Position numbers and translations under genes: made by a program. This document shows, in pieces, positions 52,203 to 61,591 of a DNA stretch of 64,000 nucleotides. The first letter of the stretch is position 1. Every line of letters starts with the position of its first letter. The stretch is taken from the NCBI GenBank assembly GCA_038531945.1, contig JBCBBH010000003.1, forward strand, positions 372,001 to 436,000. Direction: 5' to 3'. Source of the DNA: CALBPI01 sp038531945 (GTDB lineage Bacteria > Pseudomonadota > Gammaproteobacteria > Steroidobacterales > Woeseiaceae). Under the pieces are notes generated by a model. It saw nothing but the letters and a program-made list of their open reading frames with translations, did not search any database and was not told the origin of the DNA.

Positions 52203-54596
52203 TTGATTGATAAAGATGTGGTGTCCAGGACTCTGGATCATCTTGCTGAGCTGGGCTACCCGAAAAGCGCCGTTGAATACGTGCGCAGCGCGCTGGAGAG
52301 CGAACCGTCGAGGGTTGCGGGGCAGTTCGCGAAAGGAAATGTCGCCGGAAACTACAGCTCTCCGACGCAGGGCTTCTCTGTACAGTCCGAGAGCCATGGC
52401 GCTGAGCTTACCTATATCCTTCGTTGGGAATACTCGACCGATGTGCTCCTTTACGTTGATCAACCGCCTCCAGTAGAGCTTTATAAGCGCGACAAAAACG
52501 GTGTTCTGAAGAGATCGATCTACACTCCAGATTTCCTGGTCGTGGAGCAAGGCGGTGTATTGATCGTTGAGGTCAAACGTGAGTCTGATCTCCTGAAGAA
52601 CGCCGAAAAGTATCCGGAGCAATGGGTATGTGATAACGGAGAGTGGGAGTACGTCCCGGCGCACGAACACTTCGACTCGATTGGACTTCCCCATGTCGTT
52701 CTGAATGCGTCCTCGCTCAGTCGAGTCCGAACAAGCAACCTGAAAGCCCTGATTCGAGTAGCGGTTGAAGGAGTCGAGGTCGGTAGTGATCTGCGAGCGG
52801 CAGTGGCGGCAGCATTAGATCAACGCGCGTGGACAACGCTATTTGATCTGAAAGTCGACTTATTACTTAGGTCCTATACGCCTTTGCTTCAGCTGATCCA
52901 CGAAGGTGCAATTTTCACAGACTTTGATCGGTTTCTGCTTACAAAGCCTGCAGCTGTGCTTGTGGCGGACTCACAAGACATTCTTGAGGCCGCAATCGCA
53001 AGCGAGGTTCATCAGTCTGTCGATACGCCAAGTGATGTTTCGATTTTGCTGGTTCCTAGTGGAAAGGCCGCAAAGCGGGCACTTGCGAATTTGGAGCTTG
53101 CAAAGGATGGGAGAGACCGCCAAGCCAGACGCTGTCGAGAACGCATTCGTAAGGGTAAAGAGCGCGGATTGAACGCTTTTCAGTCACTGATTCCACAATG
53201 GAAGGGGAATACCTCGGTAAAGATCCCCTCAAAAGTCGTTAGCTTTCTCGTCAAACACATTCAGGCAGAGGTTCAGAGAAAGGACTTCAGAAGTGCGAAA
53301 GCGATCCACGATGACTACCGCGCATTGGCTCGCAAGAAACATCCTGATTTTGAGCCGGTAACGGCGAAGACGTACTCAAACTGGGTGAAGAAGGAAGATA
53401 GCGTACTGAGAGAGTACGCGAGGGGTGGCAGAAGAAAAGCCAATGCCGCTGCGCCGTCGACTAACGTAACAGATCGTGAAATTCTCGCTTCGCGAGCATT
53501 CGAGCGGGGCTGTATCGACCACACGTTGCTCAAACTGTTTGTGATTGTCGTCGAGTCTAATGGACGCGCCTATGTTCGAAGGCCATGGCTCACAAACCTC
53601 GTAGATGACTACAGCGACTACTGGCTTGCCTTCTTCCTTTCATTTGAAAGGCCAAGCAGACGATCGCTGGCAATGATCTTTCGAAACTGTGTACGCGAGT
53701 ATGGCCGAGTTCCCGAGTTTGTTCACTCAGATCGGGGTGCGGAGTTGAGATCGACGTACTACCAAGGTCTGCTGGCTCATGTAGGCTCCTCGCCGGATTG
53801 GAACCCCGCTGCAAACAGCCGATTCAATAGCCAAGCGGAATTGATCAATCTGCACATTCAAGAAAAATGGATCGCGGCGCGTCCTGGCAACATCATCGAT
53901 TTCGACAACCGGAGAAAGTACTCCAGAGGTTTCCGTCCACAGGATCTCGCGACTGTTACGTTGCGTGATGCGTTTCGTGAGCTCTCTGCCTATCGGCATA
54001 TCTACAACGACACTGTGATAGGGACCCGAGAGGCACCGCCAGCCGTGCTGTTCAACCAGAGTTCGGAGGATTTTGGTTTCTCGGGAATACCTACAAGCTT
54101 CGATGAGAATTTTATTGTCGCGTCTTCAGTTGATACAGATCGCGATAAGTACAAGATTCGACCGAACGGAGACATCATCAGGAAAGAGCTGCACTTTTCA
54201 CATCCAGAGCTGCGAAGGGTTAGGCCAAAGAAGTCTCATGTAGAGGTCAGAGAAGACCCCGAGAATCCATATCGGATCTTTTGCAGGGTCGAGGGTTCCT
54301 GGGTTGCTGCTTTGAGCGGTGGCCACAATGTCTTCTCTACTCAGGATGCGTATTCCCGGTGGGGAGAAAGCGTTCGAGTAGCCGAAGGTAGGCCGGTTAG
54401 GGATTTCGCAAAGAGCTATTCGGGCGAGTTAGTTGCGGACAGGATTCGCGATTTCAACGAAGGCGAGTCCTCACGATTGGAGGACAACGTAGTCCAGTTT
54501 CCGACGCACGCTCGCGGTCAGACAGAAGTCGAGGAGATCTTCGAGTCGCTTCGCTCAGAAGAGCTTGAAGATCTCGAATCTGAGGATAGTCCATGA
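52203..54596 (+). CDS. tnsAB: Fused TnsA-TnsB transposase
   Basis: 797 residues from a TTG; GGAG lies about 10 bp before it, and a GTG five codons later is an alternative. TnsA part (about 40-180): the PD-(D/E)XK nuclease residues are E76 (LRWEYSTD), D110 (YTPDFLVV) and E123/K125 (VEVK). TnsB part: helical DNA-binding segments, then the DDE site D439 (CIDHTLL), D510 (VHSDRGAEL) and E546 (NSQAELIN). SFERPSRRSLA follows the usual TnsB pattern. Together they cut both strands at each end and join them to the target. Fusion of the two is known in several Tn7-like lineages; the intact residues suggest activity. Confidence 0.94.
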   Translation: MIDKDVVSRTLDHLAELGYPKSAVEYVRSALESEPSRVAGQFAKGNVAGNYSSPTQGFSVQSESHGAELTYILRWEYSTDVLLYVDQPPPVELYKRDKNGVLKRSIYTPDFLVVEQGGVLIVEVKRESDLLKNAEKYPEQWVCDNGEWEYVPAHEHFDSIGLPHVVLNASSLSRVRTSNLKALIRVAVEGVEVGSDLRAAVAAALDQRAWTTLFDLKVDLLLRSYTPLLQLIHEGAIFTDFDRFLLTKPAAVLVADSQDILEAAIASEVHQSVDTPSDVSILLVPSGKAAKRALANLELAKDGRDRQARRCRERIRKGKERGLNAFQSLIPQWKGNTSVKIPSKVVSFLVKHIQAEVQRKDFRSAKAIHDDYRALARKKHPDFEPVTAKTYSNWVKKEDSVLREYARGGRRKANAAAPSTNVTDREILASRAFERGCIDHTLLKLFVIVVESNGRAYVRRPWLTNLVDDYSDYWLAFFLSFERPSRRSLAMIFRNCVREYGRVPEFVHSDRGAELRSTYYQGLLAHVGSSPDWNPAANSRFNSQAELINLHIQEKWIAARPGNIIDFDNRRKYSRGFRPQDLATVTLRDAFRELSAYRHIYNDTVIGTREAPPAVLFNQSSEDFGFSGIPTSFDENFIVASSVDTDRDKYKIRPNGDIIRKELHFSHPELRRVRPKKSHVEVREDPENPYRIFCRVEGSWVAALSGGHNVFSTQDAYSRWGESVRVAEGRPVRDFAKSYSGELVADRIRDFNEGESSRLEDNVVQFPTHARGQTEVEEIFESLRSEELEDLESEDSP

Positions 54597-54811
54597 CCGA
54601 CGAAAACAACTCAAAAACATCTGCGAGCGTCCAAGCAGAGCAATTACTTGGCAAGAGTCTTGCGGCTGATCTCGCCCCGGCTGGCTTACCAATATCCGGC
54701 CTCGCTCGGATAGGCAAATTGGTGTCTCCGCTGCAACAGCTGACGAGCGCCGGCGAAATCCAATCCGAATCTCAAACGCTCTTTCCTCGGATAGCAGACG
54801 CAAATGGGTGA
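54593..54811 (+). CDS. Small coupled ORF between tnsAB and tnsC
   Basis: 72 residues, starting within the tnsAB stop (4-bp overlap) and ending 8 bp into tnsC, so it is translationally coupled on both sides. Ala/Leu-rich and without charged clusters: SASVQAEQLLGKSLAADLAP, then LARIGKLVSPLQQL. No homologue is recognised. The arrangement argues that it is real and belongs to the transposition machinery. An alternative is that it only bridges ribosomes between genes. Confidence 0.6.
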   Translation: MTDENNSKTSASVQAEQLLGKSLAADLAPAGLPISGLARIGKLVSPLQQLTSAGEIQSESQTLFPRIADANG

Positions 54812-55886
54812 CTCAACGTGGGACAAAGAGGTCATCGACCGGCTTAATTCAAAAATCGTTGCACATCGGAATTTCAAGTTAGCAAGGGCGCGCCTAAACG
54901 CTGCGATCCTGGTCCGCCAGCTTGGGGAGTGCATAGTTCTTACGGGGCCATCAAGAAATGGCAAAACTACGATCGTTAAGGAGGTTGAGAAGCTCCACAA
55001 TGGGACCGACACAGATGCTCTGTTAACCAAGCGTCCGGTCGTTCGGTTTACAGCACGGAACAAAAGCGACAGAGGACAGTTTACGACTCGAACATTTTAT
55101 CTCAGTGCGTTGAAGTCAATTAGGCACCCGTTCTTTACGCTCACTGGAACAGACCTAGTCGAAAACTTCGCGAAGATTAAGCGAATGAACACTGAGTCAA
55201 ACGATACTTTGGTGGATGTTTTTGAGAATGCCCTTGAGGTTCTTTCGACACGCTACCTCATCGTGGACGAAACGCATCATCTCAGATACTTGGTTGGCGG
55301 CGATGCTAGTGCCTGCAAGGTGCTGGAATCCCTTAAGACTCTCGCTGAATCTGTCGGTTGTGTGATCATTTTCGTAGGGGCTTACCCAATCCTCGACGTC
55401 ATCAAGCTTGCCCCTCACATCCTAGGCCGCGAGTACCCGATCGATCTGCCGAGATATCAAGCGACCGCCAGATCAGACATGTTGGAGTTCGAAAGAATAC
55501 TGAGTTCCTTTTCCAAAGGAATTGAGTTCGAAAAAGGGGTCTCTAGTCTGAGGGATTGGAACGATGTCTTATTTGACGGATCCCTTGGTGTACCAGGACT
55601 CCTATCGGCATGGGTAAGAAACGCAATATCGGAAATGCAGGCCCGCGGAGAATCTCGTTTGCGCTTAGCGCACGTCAAGCACTCCAGAAAGCCGATACGC
55701 GACCGAAAGGAACTCCTCGCAGAGATCGAGGCGGGTGAACTGTACATGGATCAGTCGCAAGACGACGAGGAACTCGATCCAAAACAGAAAGCGAGTGAAA
55801 AGGCTTCTGAAGAAGATAAGAAGCCCAAGCGCAAGGGAGCGTTCCAAGCGAACCCTAAGCGTAGAAAGGCTGGCGGTCGGTCTTGA
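54804..55886 (+). CDS. tnsC: TnsC AAA+ ATPase
   Basis: 360 residues. Walker A TGPSRNGKTTIV (Lys54), Walker B RYLIVDETHHL (Asp155, Glu156), then VIIFVGAYPILDVIKL (sensor region). The N-terminal RARLNAAILVRQLGECIVL matches TnsC/TniB proteins. The C-terminal about 60 residues are Lys/Glu-rich and basic at the very end, fitting the TnsAB-contact tail. It couples TniQ-bound target DNA to the transposase. Next to tniQ (1-bp overlap). Confidence 0.94.
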   Translation: MGDSTWDKEVIDRLNSKIVAHRNFKLARARLNAAILVRQLGECIVLTGPSRNGKTTIVKEVEKLHNGTDTDALLTKRPVVRFTARNKSDRGQFTTRTFYLSALKSIRHPFFTLTGTDLVENFAKIKRMNTESNDTLVDVFENALEVLSTRYLIVDETHHLRYLVGGDASACKVLESLKTLAESVGCVIIFVGAYPILDVIKLAPHILGREYPIDLPRYQATARSDMLEFERILSSFSKGIEFEKGVSSLRDWNDVLFDGSLGVPGLLSAWVRNAISEMQARGESRLRLAHVKHSRKPIRDRKELLAEIEAGELYMDQSQDDEELDPKQKASEKASEEDKKPKRKGAFQANPKRRKAGGRS

Positions 55887-57175
55887 TGAAACTGTTTCGA
55901 GTCGAGCCGATTGGTAGGGAAACGGACGAGGTTGAAAGCCTGACGTCATATGTCATCCGACTGGCGAAGGCCCATGGTGTCACGGTGGGTCGACTCCTTG
56001 ATGAGCTGAAGTCAGAGTACTCGCGTGAGTACCCGAATTGGCAGGACAACTGTGTCACCAAAGCGGATCCCGCAGGACTTGTGGAGTTCGTTCGGCCAGT
56101 GGATTCTGCAGCCGAGATCTTGGCAATTGTTGAGCACTTCACCGGCGTATCAGGTCTCCGCGCAACGACTTTCCAAGCGCTTAGGGAGGCTTGCTATCGA
56201 TCGGTCGGGCTGTTTCACAATCATGTGCGTTGGTGTCCTGAGTGTCTTCGCGAAGATCACGAACTAGGTTTGACCCCATATTTGAGGCTGTATTGGTCGT
56301 TAAAGGAGATTAAGCACTGCCATAAACACGGTGTGCCTCTGATCACGCGGTGCGCCTCCTGCTACAGACGACAAAACTCAACAAATCGCCGAGGTGGCAT
56401 ACACCGTTGCCACAAATGTCGTGCCACGCTATTCGAGCAGAATAAGCACGAGGAGTTGATTTCAGGAAGCGAACTGGATGACTACAGGGATTTGAGGGAG
56501 CTCACCGAGTTTGTTTCGTCTCACGCGGATATCGTGTTCGAGGACGGCGCTGCGCGGCGACTGCTTCAGGCGATATTCGACGAAGTTTGGCACCTTGAAG
56601 AGGAGCGCGAGTTTTGGAAAGTGTTGCCAAAGGAGCAGTCGTTGATGATCTCCTACAGCGATAAGAAGCTGACGATGAAAATGCTGCGACGGATCGCATT
56701 TCGCCTGGGGATAAGTCTGCCCGGATTACTGGCCGGTGAGGTTCAATGCTGGACCGCACAGTTAGACCCTAGGTGGCTCAAGAATCTGCCGGCTAATTTG
56801 AACCCTGGCAAAAGACGGAAGAAACACGACCGGAAAGCCGTGTTGGAGCGACTTCGAGGCTATCTTGAAGACTGCGACCCTGATTTACCACCTCCACTTG
56901 CAGAAGTAGCAAAAGCGATCGGAATATCTACTGGCGGGATGGAATATATGTTCCCTGTGATCAGCCAAGAGATAAAGGCGGATTTCCAAGAATGGCGGAT
57001 TCAGGAGCGCGAGCGGAAGCGGGTCGAAGCGTACGCGGCAGGGCTTGAGTACTTAGCGAGCGATCGCCAACCAAAGTCGCGGAAGGATGCGCTTCGTACG
57101 ATCAGGGCTGAAACAGGGCTGCCAAAGAACGTTCTGAGGGAGCAAATTGCGAAGTGCTTCCTAGAGTCAACTTAG
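55886..57175 (+). CDS. tniQ: TniQ/TnsD-family target selector
   Basis: 429 residues from the ATG that shares its first base with the tnsC stop. N-terminal TniQ core (ESLTSYVIRLAKAHGVTVGRLLDEL), a zinc-binding segment with WCPECL (about 116-121), HCHKHG, CASC and CHKC (to about 180), then a helical C-terminal region (about 200-429) of the type that binds DNA in TnsD. TnsD of Tn7 is about 510 residues; this is shorter but has a longer C-terminus than TniQ proteins that only assist RNA-guided systems. Predicted to recognise DNA within or near the tRNA-Ile gene. Confidence 0.9.
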   Translation: MKLFRVEPIGRETDEVESLTSYVIRLAKAHGVTVGRLLDELKSEYSREYPNWQDNCVTKADPAGLVEFVRPVDSAAEILAIVEHFTGVSGLRATTFQALREACYRSVGLFHNHVRWCPECLREDHELGLTPYLRLYWSLKEIKHCHKHGVPLITRCASCYRRQNSTNRRGGIHRCHKCRATLFEQNKHEELISGSELDDYRDLRELTEFVSSHADIVFEDGAARRLLQAIFDEVWHLEEEREFWKVLPKEQSLMISYSDKKLTMKMLRRIAFRLGISLPGLLAGEVQCWTAQLDPRWLKNLPANLNPGKRRKKHDRKAVLERLRGYLEDCDPDLPPPLAEVAKAIGISTGGMEYMFPVISQEIKADFQEWRIQERERKRVEAYAAGLEYLASDRQPKSRKDALRTIRAETGLPKNVLREQIAKCFLEST

Positions 57176-57273
57176 TAAGGGTAGGCAATTCATCAAAATC
57201 CCCTGCGACAATCAAGGATTTCGTGACAGAGATCATAAGAGACGAATAAACGCAATAAAACGTAGGATTAGCT

Positions 57274-59682
57274 ATGAATGACCAGACCGAGTCCTTCCGA
57301 TTTATTTCCATTCGGTCACCACAAGACGATGGGCTAACCGCTACTCGGCCGGTCATGCCAATGCCTTCGAACGAGCAGATTTCTGGAGAAGCTAAACCAG
57401 AGCTCGCGCAAGGGAAGGTTCAAGCGCTCGCGGGAACGCTAGATAGACAGCTCTCAAATGTCGACGCGTCCGACTCCGATCGGATTCAGTCAGTACTGAA
57501 TGATAATGGCATCAAACAAGATGCAGCTATCGCTGCCCTCATACGCTTTGGTAAGGACTCGTCAACAGTTAACAAGGTCGTTTCTTCGATAAGCCACGGG
57601 GGTGCGTCTTTACCGTTCGATCCCGATAATCCGTTGTTGTTAAAGCCACGCGGCGAAGAAGTAGCCGAGATACTAAATGATCAGCTTCTATCAAAGCGGA
57701 GGTCGTTTTTCGGACCAGTCGGTGTGGGCGATCTGATGATCGTCGAGCAAGCGCTGTCGGGATATGAGTTCGGCGAAATTGCGCATATTGAAAACGTTCT
57801 GTCTGGAGAGAAGCGAGAACGGCGACATTTGGTGCGTGTCGAGTTCGATGAGTTTTCGCAAGCGACTGAAGAGCAGCAGCAGCTCTCAGAAAAGAGTCTG
57901 CAAACTACAGAGCGGTTCGCATTGAAGAATTCTGTCAAGAGCGAGATACAGCGAGAGCAAGAACAAAGTGTCAATATTCGAGTGAATACTGAGTATCCAC
58001 CTTACGTAGAGGTTGATTCGGAATTTGATTACAGCAAATCCGACTCCAAGAAAAGAAGCGCAGAGAAATCATCAGAATTCGCTCGAGATGTCACGGAGAA
58101 AGCAGTCGAGAAGACTGAGGAGCGCGTTGAGGTCATCCGTAGCCAGCGGAAGAATACGCAAACAGAGGAGTCAAATCTTCACAGTTTTGAAGCAGGGGCG
58201 AATAACGTGGTTGGCGTCTATAGACACGTCGACAAAAGGTATCGGATGCGATTGATCCGGAAACGGCCGCGTCTCTTTTATGAGATCTTTGTGCCTTCGC
58301 CTGGTGTTTTCCTACGCAAGCTGGATAAAGAGGGAGTACCAGAGAACCCTAGGCTAGCTCAGCTGCGACAGCGACTCGAAGAGGAAACGTTGGACCTGAC
58401 TCTGGAGCAAGTGACGCGTGGCAACTACGGTGAGCTCGTGAGGCGCTTCGGCCTGACAGGTATGGAGCCACCGCCAAAAGAGCGCTCCGATGTAGACCCC
58501 GTATTCCTGACGAAGAGCGTTCTTGATCGGGACACCTCAAGTCGCGGAGCGCAGAGCTTTGAGGTATCGGATGGCGTATTCGAAGTTCCCGACGGCTATC
58601 GAGCAGTTTCAGGAAAGATTGGTGTCGTGTACATGAAAGTGACCGATAGTAACAAGTCGGATTTGATCGCTGAGCTGGGCTCCAAGACCTTTGAGGTGAG
58701 AATCACCTCAGCAACTGAACTTGACGAAAATCGTACGTGGAGAGGTGAATCAGAATTCGATATGTTCGAGTCGCGAACGCAGCAAATTTCCTATGCAGCC
58801 AGAGGGCGCCACGATAATTTTTTCGTGGTCACGTTTGAAGTCAAATGCGAGATCATAGACGACGGTTTCGAGAGTTGGCGAGCAAAGATGTACTCGGCGA
58901 TTATCGCTGCGCACGATGCACAACTACAGGAATTGAAGAGCGAAATTCGCGAGCTCGAATCGCAGCAGCGTGTGAAAGAGGACGAGCAACCAAGAACCCT
59001 ACCGCCTGCGATGCTCCGCGAAATTGAAGAAAAAGAAATCAAGAAGTTTTGTCTTCGAATCTTCGGGCAAGAAGCAAGAGCAGCATCGGACGTGACACTA
59101 GGTAACACGCCGCTCGCTATGGACTTAAATGAGGTCGATTCGCTCGTTTTTGGTGATGGGCTTATCACGACTGGCGACCATAGGGTTTCAATCGAGGCAA
59201 TCAGTACTAACACGCTGAATCGTTTTGCCACTGAAGTACGTTTCGGGGAACAAGCGTTTGAATGGCACAATATGCAATACACGCTTTATCCCTATTTTTG
59301 GAACGAACTCAAGGACTGGAAAGCACTCGTTGAACTGAATCACGACGATGAGCGTCACCAAGAATTTCTCCGGGCAGGATATGCGCGGGTTCTTCTGCCG
59401 GTTCGGGAGAACTGGGAGAGCACAGTTCACGACTTTTTGGTGTCTGGGGTGACTGCTTTGAACAAGACAGAGCAAGTGTCGATCACCGATCCGCTTTGGC
59501 TGCCGTTGTACCAAGAGCTACGCGAGAAACAGAGTGCGTCTTCAGAGGATTATGAGGTCGTTGATGCATGGGATGCAGTCGTTCCCACTAACCTCGTGAT
59601 GCTCGATGATGGCGAGCACGTGCCGCCGCAAGGCAATATCCCGGAGGGTTGGGATGAGGTTGGTAGACGGCCGCTAGAATGA
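57274..59682 (+). CDS. Large cargo protein, unrecognised
   Basis: 802 residues; I do not recognise the family. Visible: a disordered N-terminus (1-50), a globular part that includes FFGPVGVGDLMIVEQALSGY (145-164), an abrupt charged coiled-coil-like stretch (about 190-305; long Glu/Lys/Ser runs), a beta-rich middle with KRYRMRLIRKRPRLFYEIFVPSPG, a second coiled-coil (about 545-600) and an acidic C-terminus. No signal peptide, membrane segment, Walker motif or nuclease pattern is evident. It ends 40 bp from the convergent Het-C gene. A structural, pore-forming or sensor role with Het-C is only a hypothesis. Confidence 0.6.
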   Translation: MNDQTESFRFISIRSPQDDGLTATRPVMPMPSNEQISGEAKPELAQGKVQALAGTLDRQLSNVDASDSDRIQSVLNDNGIKQDAAIAALIRFGKDSSTVNKVVSSISHGGASLPFDPDNPLLLKPRGEEVAEILNDQLLSKRRSFFGPVGVGDLMIVEQALSGYEFGEIAHIENVLSGEKRERRHLVRVEFDEFSQATEEQQQLSEKSLQTTERFALKNSVKSEIQREQEQSVNIRVNTEYPPYVEVDSEFDYSKSDSKKRSAEKSSEFARDVTEKAVEKTEERVEVIRSQRKNTQTEESNLHSFEAGANNVVGVYRHVDKRYRMRLIRKRPRLFYEIFVPSPGVFLRKLDKEGVPENPRLAQLRQRLEEETLDLTLEQVTRGNYGELVRRFGLTGMEPPPKERSDVDPVFLTKSVLDRDTSSRGAQSFEVSDGVFEVPDGYRAVSGKIGVVYMKVTDSNKSDLIAELGSKTFEVRITSATELDENRTWRGESEFDMFESRTQQISYAARGRHDNFFVVTFEVKCEIIDDGFESWRAKMYSAIIAAHDAQLQELKSEIRELESQQRVKEDEQPRTLPPAMLREIEEKEIKKFCLRIFGQEARAASDVTLGNTPLAMDLNEVDSLVFGDGLITTGDHRVSIEAISTNTLNRFATEVRFGEQAFEWHNMQYTLYPYFWNELKDWKALVELNHDDERHQEFLRAGYARVLLPVRENWESTVHDFLVSGVTALNKTEQVSITDPLWLPLYQELREKQSASSEDYEVVDAWDAVVPTNLVMLDDGEHVPPQGNIPEGWDEVGRRPLE

Positions 59683-59722
59683 TTGTCTAACGAATCAAAA
59701 GTCTCAGAGAGTTTTTAGCCAG

Positions 59723-61591
59723 TTACTGGCGCTCGTATCTCTCGTAGCGTTCCTCCAAGAGTTGCCTCGTTCCGCCGAGTCTGCGCAGCACCAGTCTTGG
59801 ATCGTGTTGGTCCAACATTGAAAAATTGGGGTTGCCGGGGGATTGAAGCACGCGAGCATATTGTCCATCTCGCAAGAGCCTGTTAAACCACGTTTCTCGA
59901 GAAGCTTGCGGGTATTTCATGAAAAACTGGAGGTACGCATCCCAATCAATCCCAATGTTCGCTGGCTCATCCTTCACTCTTTTCAAAAGCAGTGTGGCTA
60001 AGAAACCAGAAACATGCCGTGCAAACAACACGGCTTCTCCTCTGAATGGGTCCTTTTCGTTAGAGTCTTTTGCCATTAGGGAGTGAGTGCCGATCTCTTC
60101 AGATGATACCCTGTTGTCGGTTTCCTCAGAAAAATATGTGTTTCGGAGTCTCCTTTTCGCCAATCGAGCCGATTGTCGTTCTTTCGTGAGCTCAGCAAGA
60201 ATCTGAATAAGAAATGTTCCCGCGCCTCCGATTTGTGGTGCTGCCATCGAGCGCACAGCTCTGGGGAATTGACGAAGTCCCGGACCTCCGTAGCCCCATC
60301 GCTGCTCAAACGCCCTATCGTTACGGAACGCGTCTCGTAGTACGCGGTGTAAATGTGTGTCAATGATGTTACGACGGCGCAGGTCCTCAAAGGCTCGGTC
60401 GTAGTCGCCTGCGATCAGTTGTTGTTTGTGAGCGTCGATTATTGTTGCGGTGTTGTTTTCATCCAGCAGTCGGTTTCGGTAGTTAGGTTCTAGGATCAAT
60501 TTAAGGAGTTCGGTATCGTACGGAGGGGCAATTTGTCGACTTTGATTTCGCGTGATAACCCGAAGGTCTTTGAGTCTTTCTCCCACCCGCTCAAGCGACT
60601 CGCCGATTGTGTGGTATAGGTCGTTGTCACCGAACCGACCCGTGTAAACAAACCCAGTCGCGTCTTCGGACCGGTTTCTGCTTGGTGCCCTGGAACGCCT
60701 TTCAAAAACAGGATATCGAAGTCTACGATGAAACGTGCGCAACATTGGCTTTGAGTATGGTGCGCTACCTAGGTAGTTGCGAAGGCCGAGGACAGCTCGT
60801 CTACGAGCTTGAACTTCATCAGGTGCCGATCCAGCCCCTCGTATCTGAATACGACCAGGATATTTCTTCCAGAAGGCTAGCTCACAAAAATTCGAATGGA
60901 AGAAGAAGTCTTCGATCGGATGAAGTAGGTGTCCCAGCTGCTCAAGTAGCTCGCGGTCGATACCGTTCCTGACTAGCTCGGCCTCTAACTTTGATAGTTC
61001 TTCAGATAAATACACGAGATCCTGATCTAGGTAACCGATAAGTCTGGTTTGGTTATTTATCCGAAACAGCTCTCGATAGCGGCGATTTTGCCTATGAAGG
61101 TGTAAAGCGTTCGTCGGCAAAAACGGAAAATCGAGATGTTCGTGCGGATAATATTGCGTGAACCTTCTGTTGAAGCTCTCATCAATTTGCTGATTAGTTA
61201 AAGTTGAGAGGCCAGGGAAGAACCTTTCCCACAGCAGCGGATTACGCCCAATAAAGCCGGTGTCGCTAAAGGCAAAAAGAGTAGCCGCTCTGGCAAGTTC
61301 TTTTAGGAATACACCAAGTTGACCGACGCGAGTACCACGACCCGTGTGCCCAAGAGTCTCATCCGCCCAGAGATTGAAGGCGTCCAGATACCTCCCGACG
61401 CTGGCCCGCTGCGCTACCAGAGTTCGCGCCTGTTGGTGTGCAGTTGGGTCAACGAACTGGGATAAATCGGTAAGCCAATTGCCCAGTTCGAGAAACGTGA
61501 AGTGTTCAGCAGAAAGGTCACCGGGCATTTCTCTAGCGATCTGCTCGTGTACATACTCTGTTACACCCTTATGAGTTGATACATCTCCCAT
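59723..61591 (-). CDS. Het-C-family protein
   Basis: 622 residues. EHFTFLELGNWLTDLSQF (29-46), PHEHLDFPFLPTNALHLHRQ (149-168) and the diagnostic LGHLLHPIEDFFFHSNFCEL (219-238) fit the heterokaryon-incompatibility Het-C domain, with His150, His152, His221, His224 and His232 available for metal. The fold resembles zinc-dependent phospholipase C. Het-C controls incompatibility death in filamentous fungi; bacterial members are found in toxin or conflict settings, and their targets are mostly unknown. The C-terminal half (about 260-622) is unassigned. Convergent with the 802-residue gene; probable cargo effector. Confidence 0.75.
   Translation of the reverse strand: MGDVSTHKGVTEYVHEQIAREMPGDLSAEHFTFLELGNWLTDLSQFVDPTAHQQARTLVAQRASVGRYLDAFNLWADETLGHTGRGTRVGQLGVFLKELARAATLFAFSDTGFIGRNPLLWERFFPGLSTLTNQQIDESFNRRFTQYYPHEHLDFPFLPTNALHLHRQNRRYRELFRINNQTRLIGYLDQDLVYLSEELSKLEAELVRNGIDRELLEQLGHLLHPIEDFFFHSNFCELAFWKKYPGRIQIRGAGSAPDEVQARRRAVLGLRNYLGSAPYSKPMLRTFHRRLRYPVFERRSRAPSRNRSEDATGFVYTGRFGDNDLYHTIGESLERVGERLKDLRVITRNQSRQIAPPYDTELLKLILEPNYRNRLLDENNTATIIDAHKQQLIAGDYDRAFEDLRRRNIIDTHLHRVLRDAFRNDRAFEQRWGYGGPGLRQFPRAVRSMAAPQIGGAGTFLIQILAELTKERQSARLAKRRLRNTYFSEETDNRVSSEEIGTHSLMAKDSNEKDPFRGEAVLFARHVSGFLATLLLKRVKDEPANIGIDWDAYLQFFMKYPQASRETWFNRLLRDGQYARVLQSPGNPNFSMLDQHDPRLVLRRLGGTRQLLEERYERYERQ

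Noticed and set aside
51700..57300. Hidden CRISPR array or Cas genes that would make this a CAST
   Set aside because: No regularly spaced repeats and no Cas-like gene could be seen near tniQ or elsewhere in the window.
59683..59722. AAAAGTCTCAGAGAGTTTTT between the convergent cargo genes as a terminator
   Set aside because: Arms do not pair cleanly; only a weak stem forms, so it is not called.
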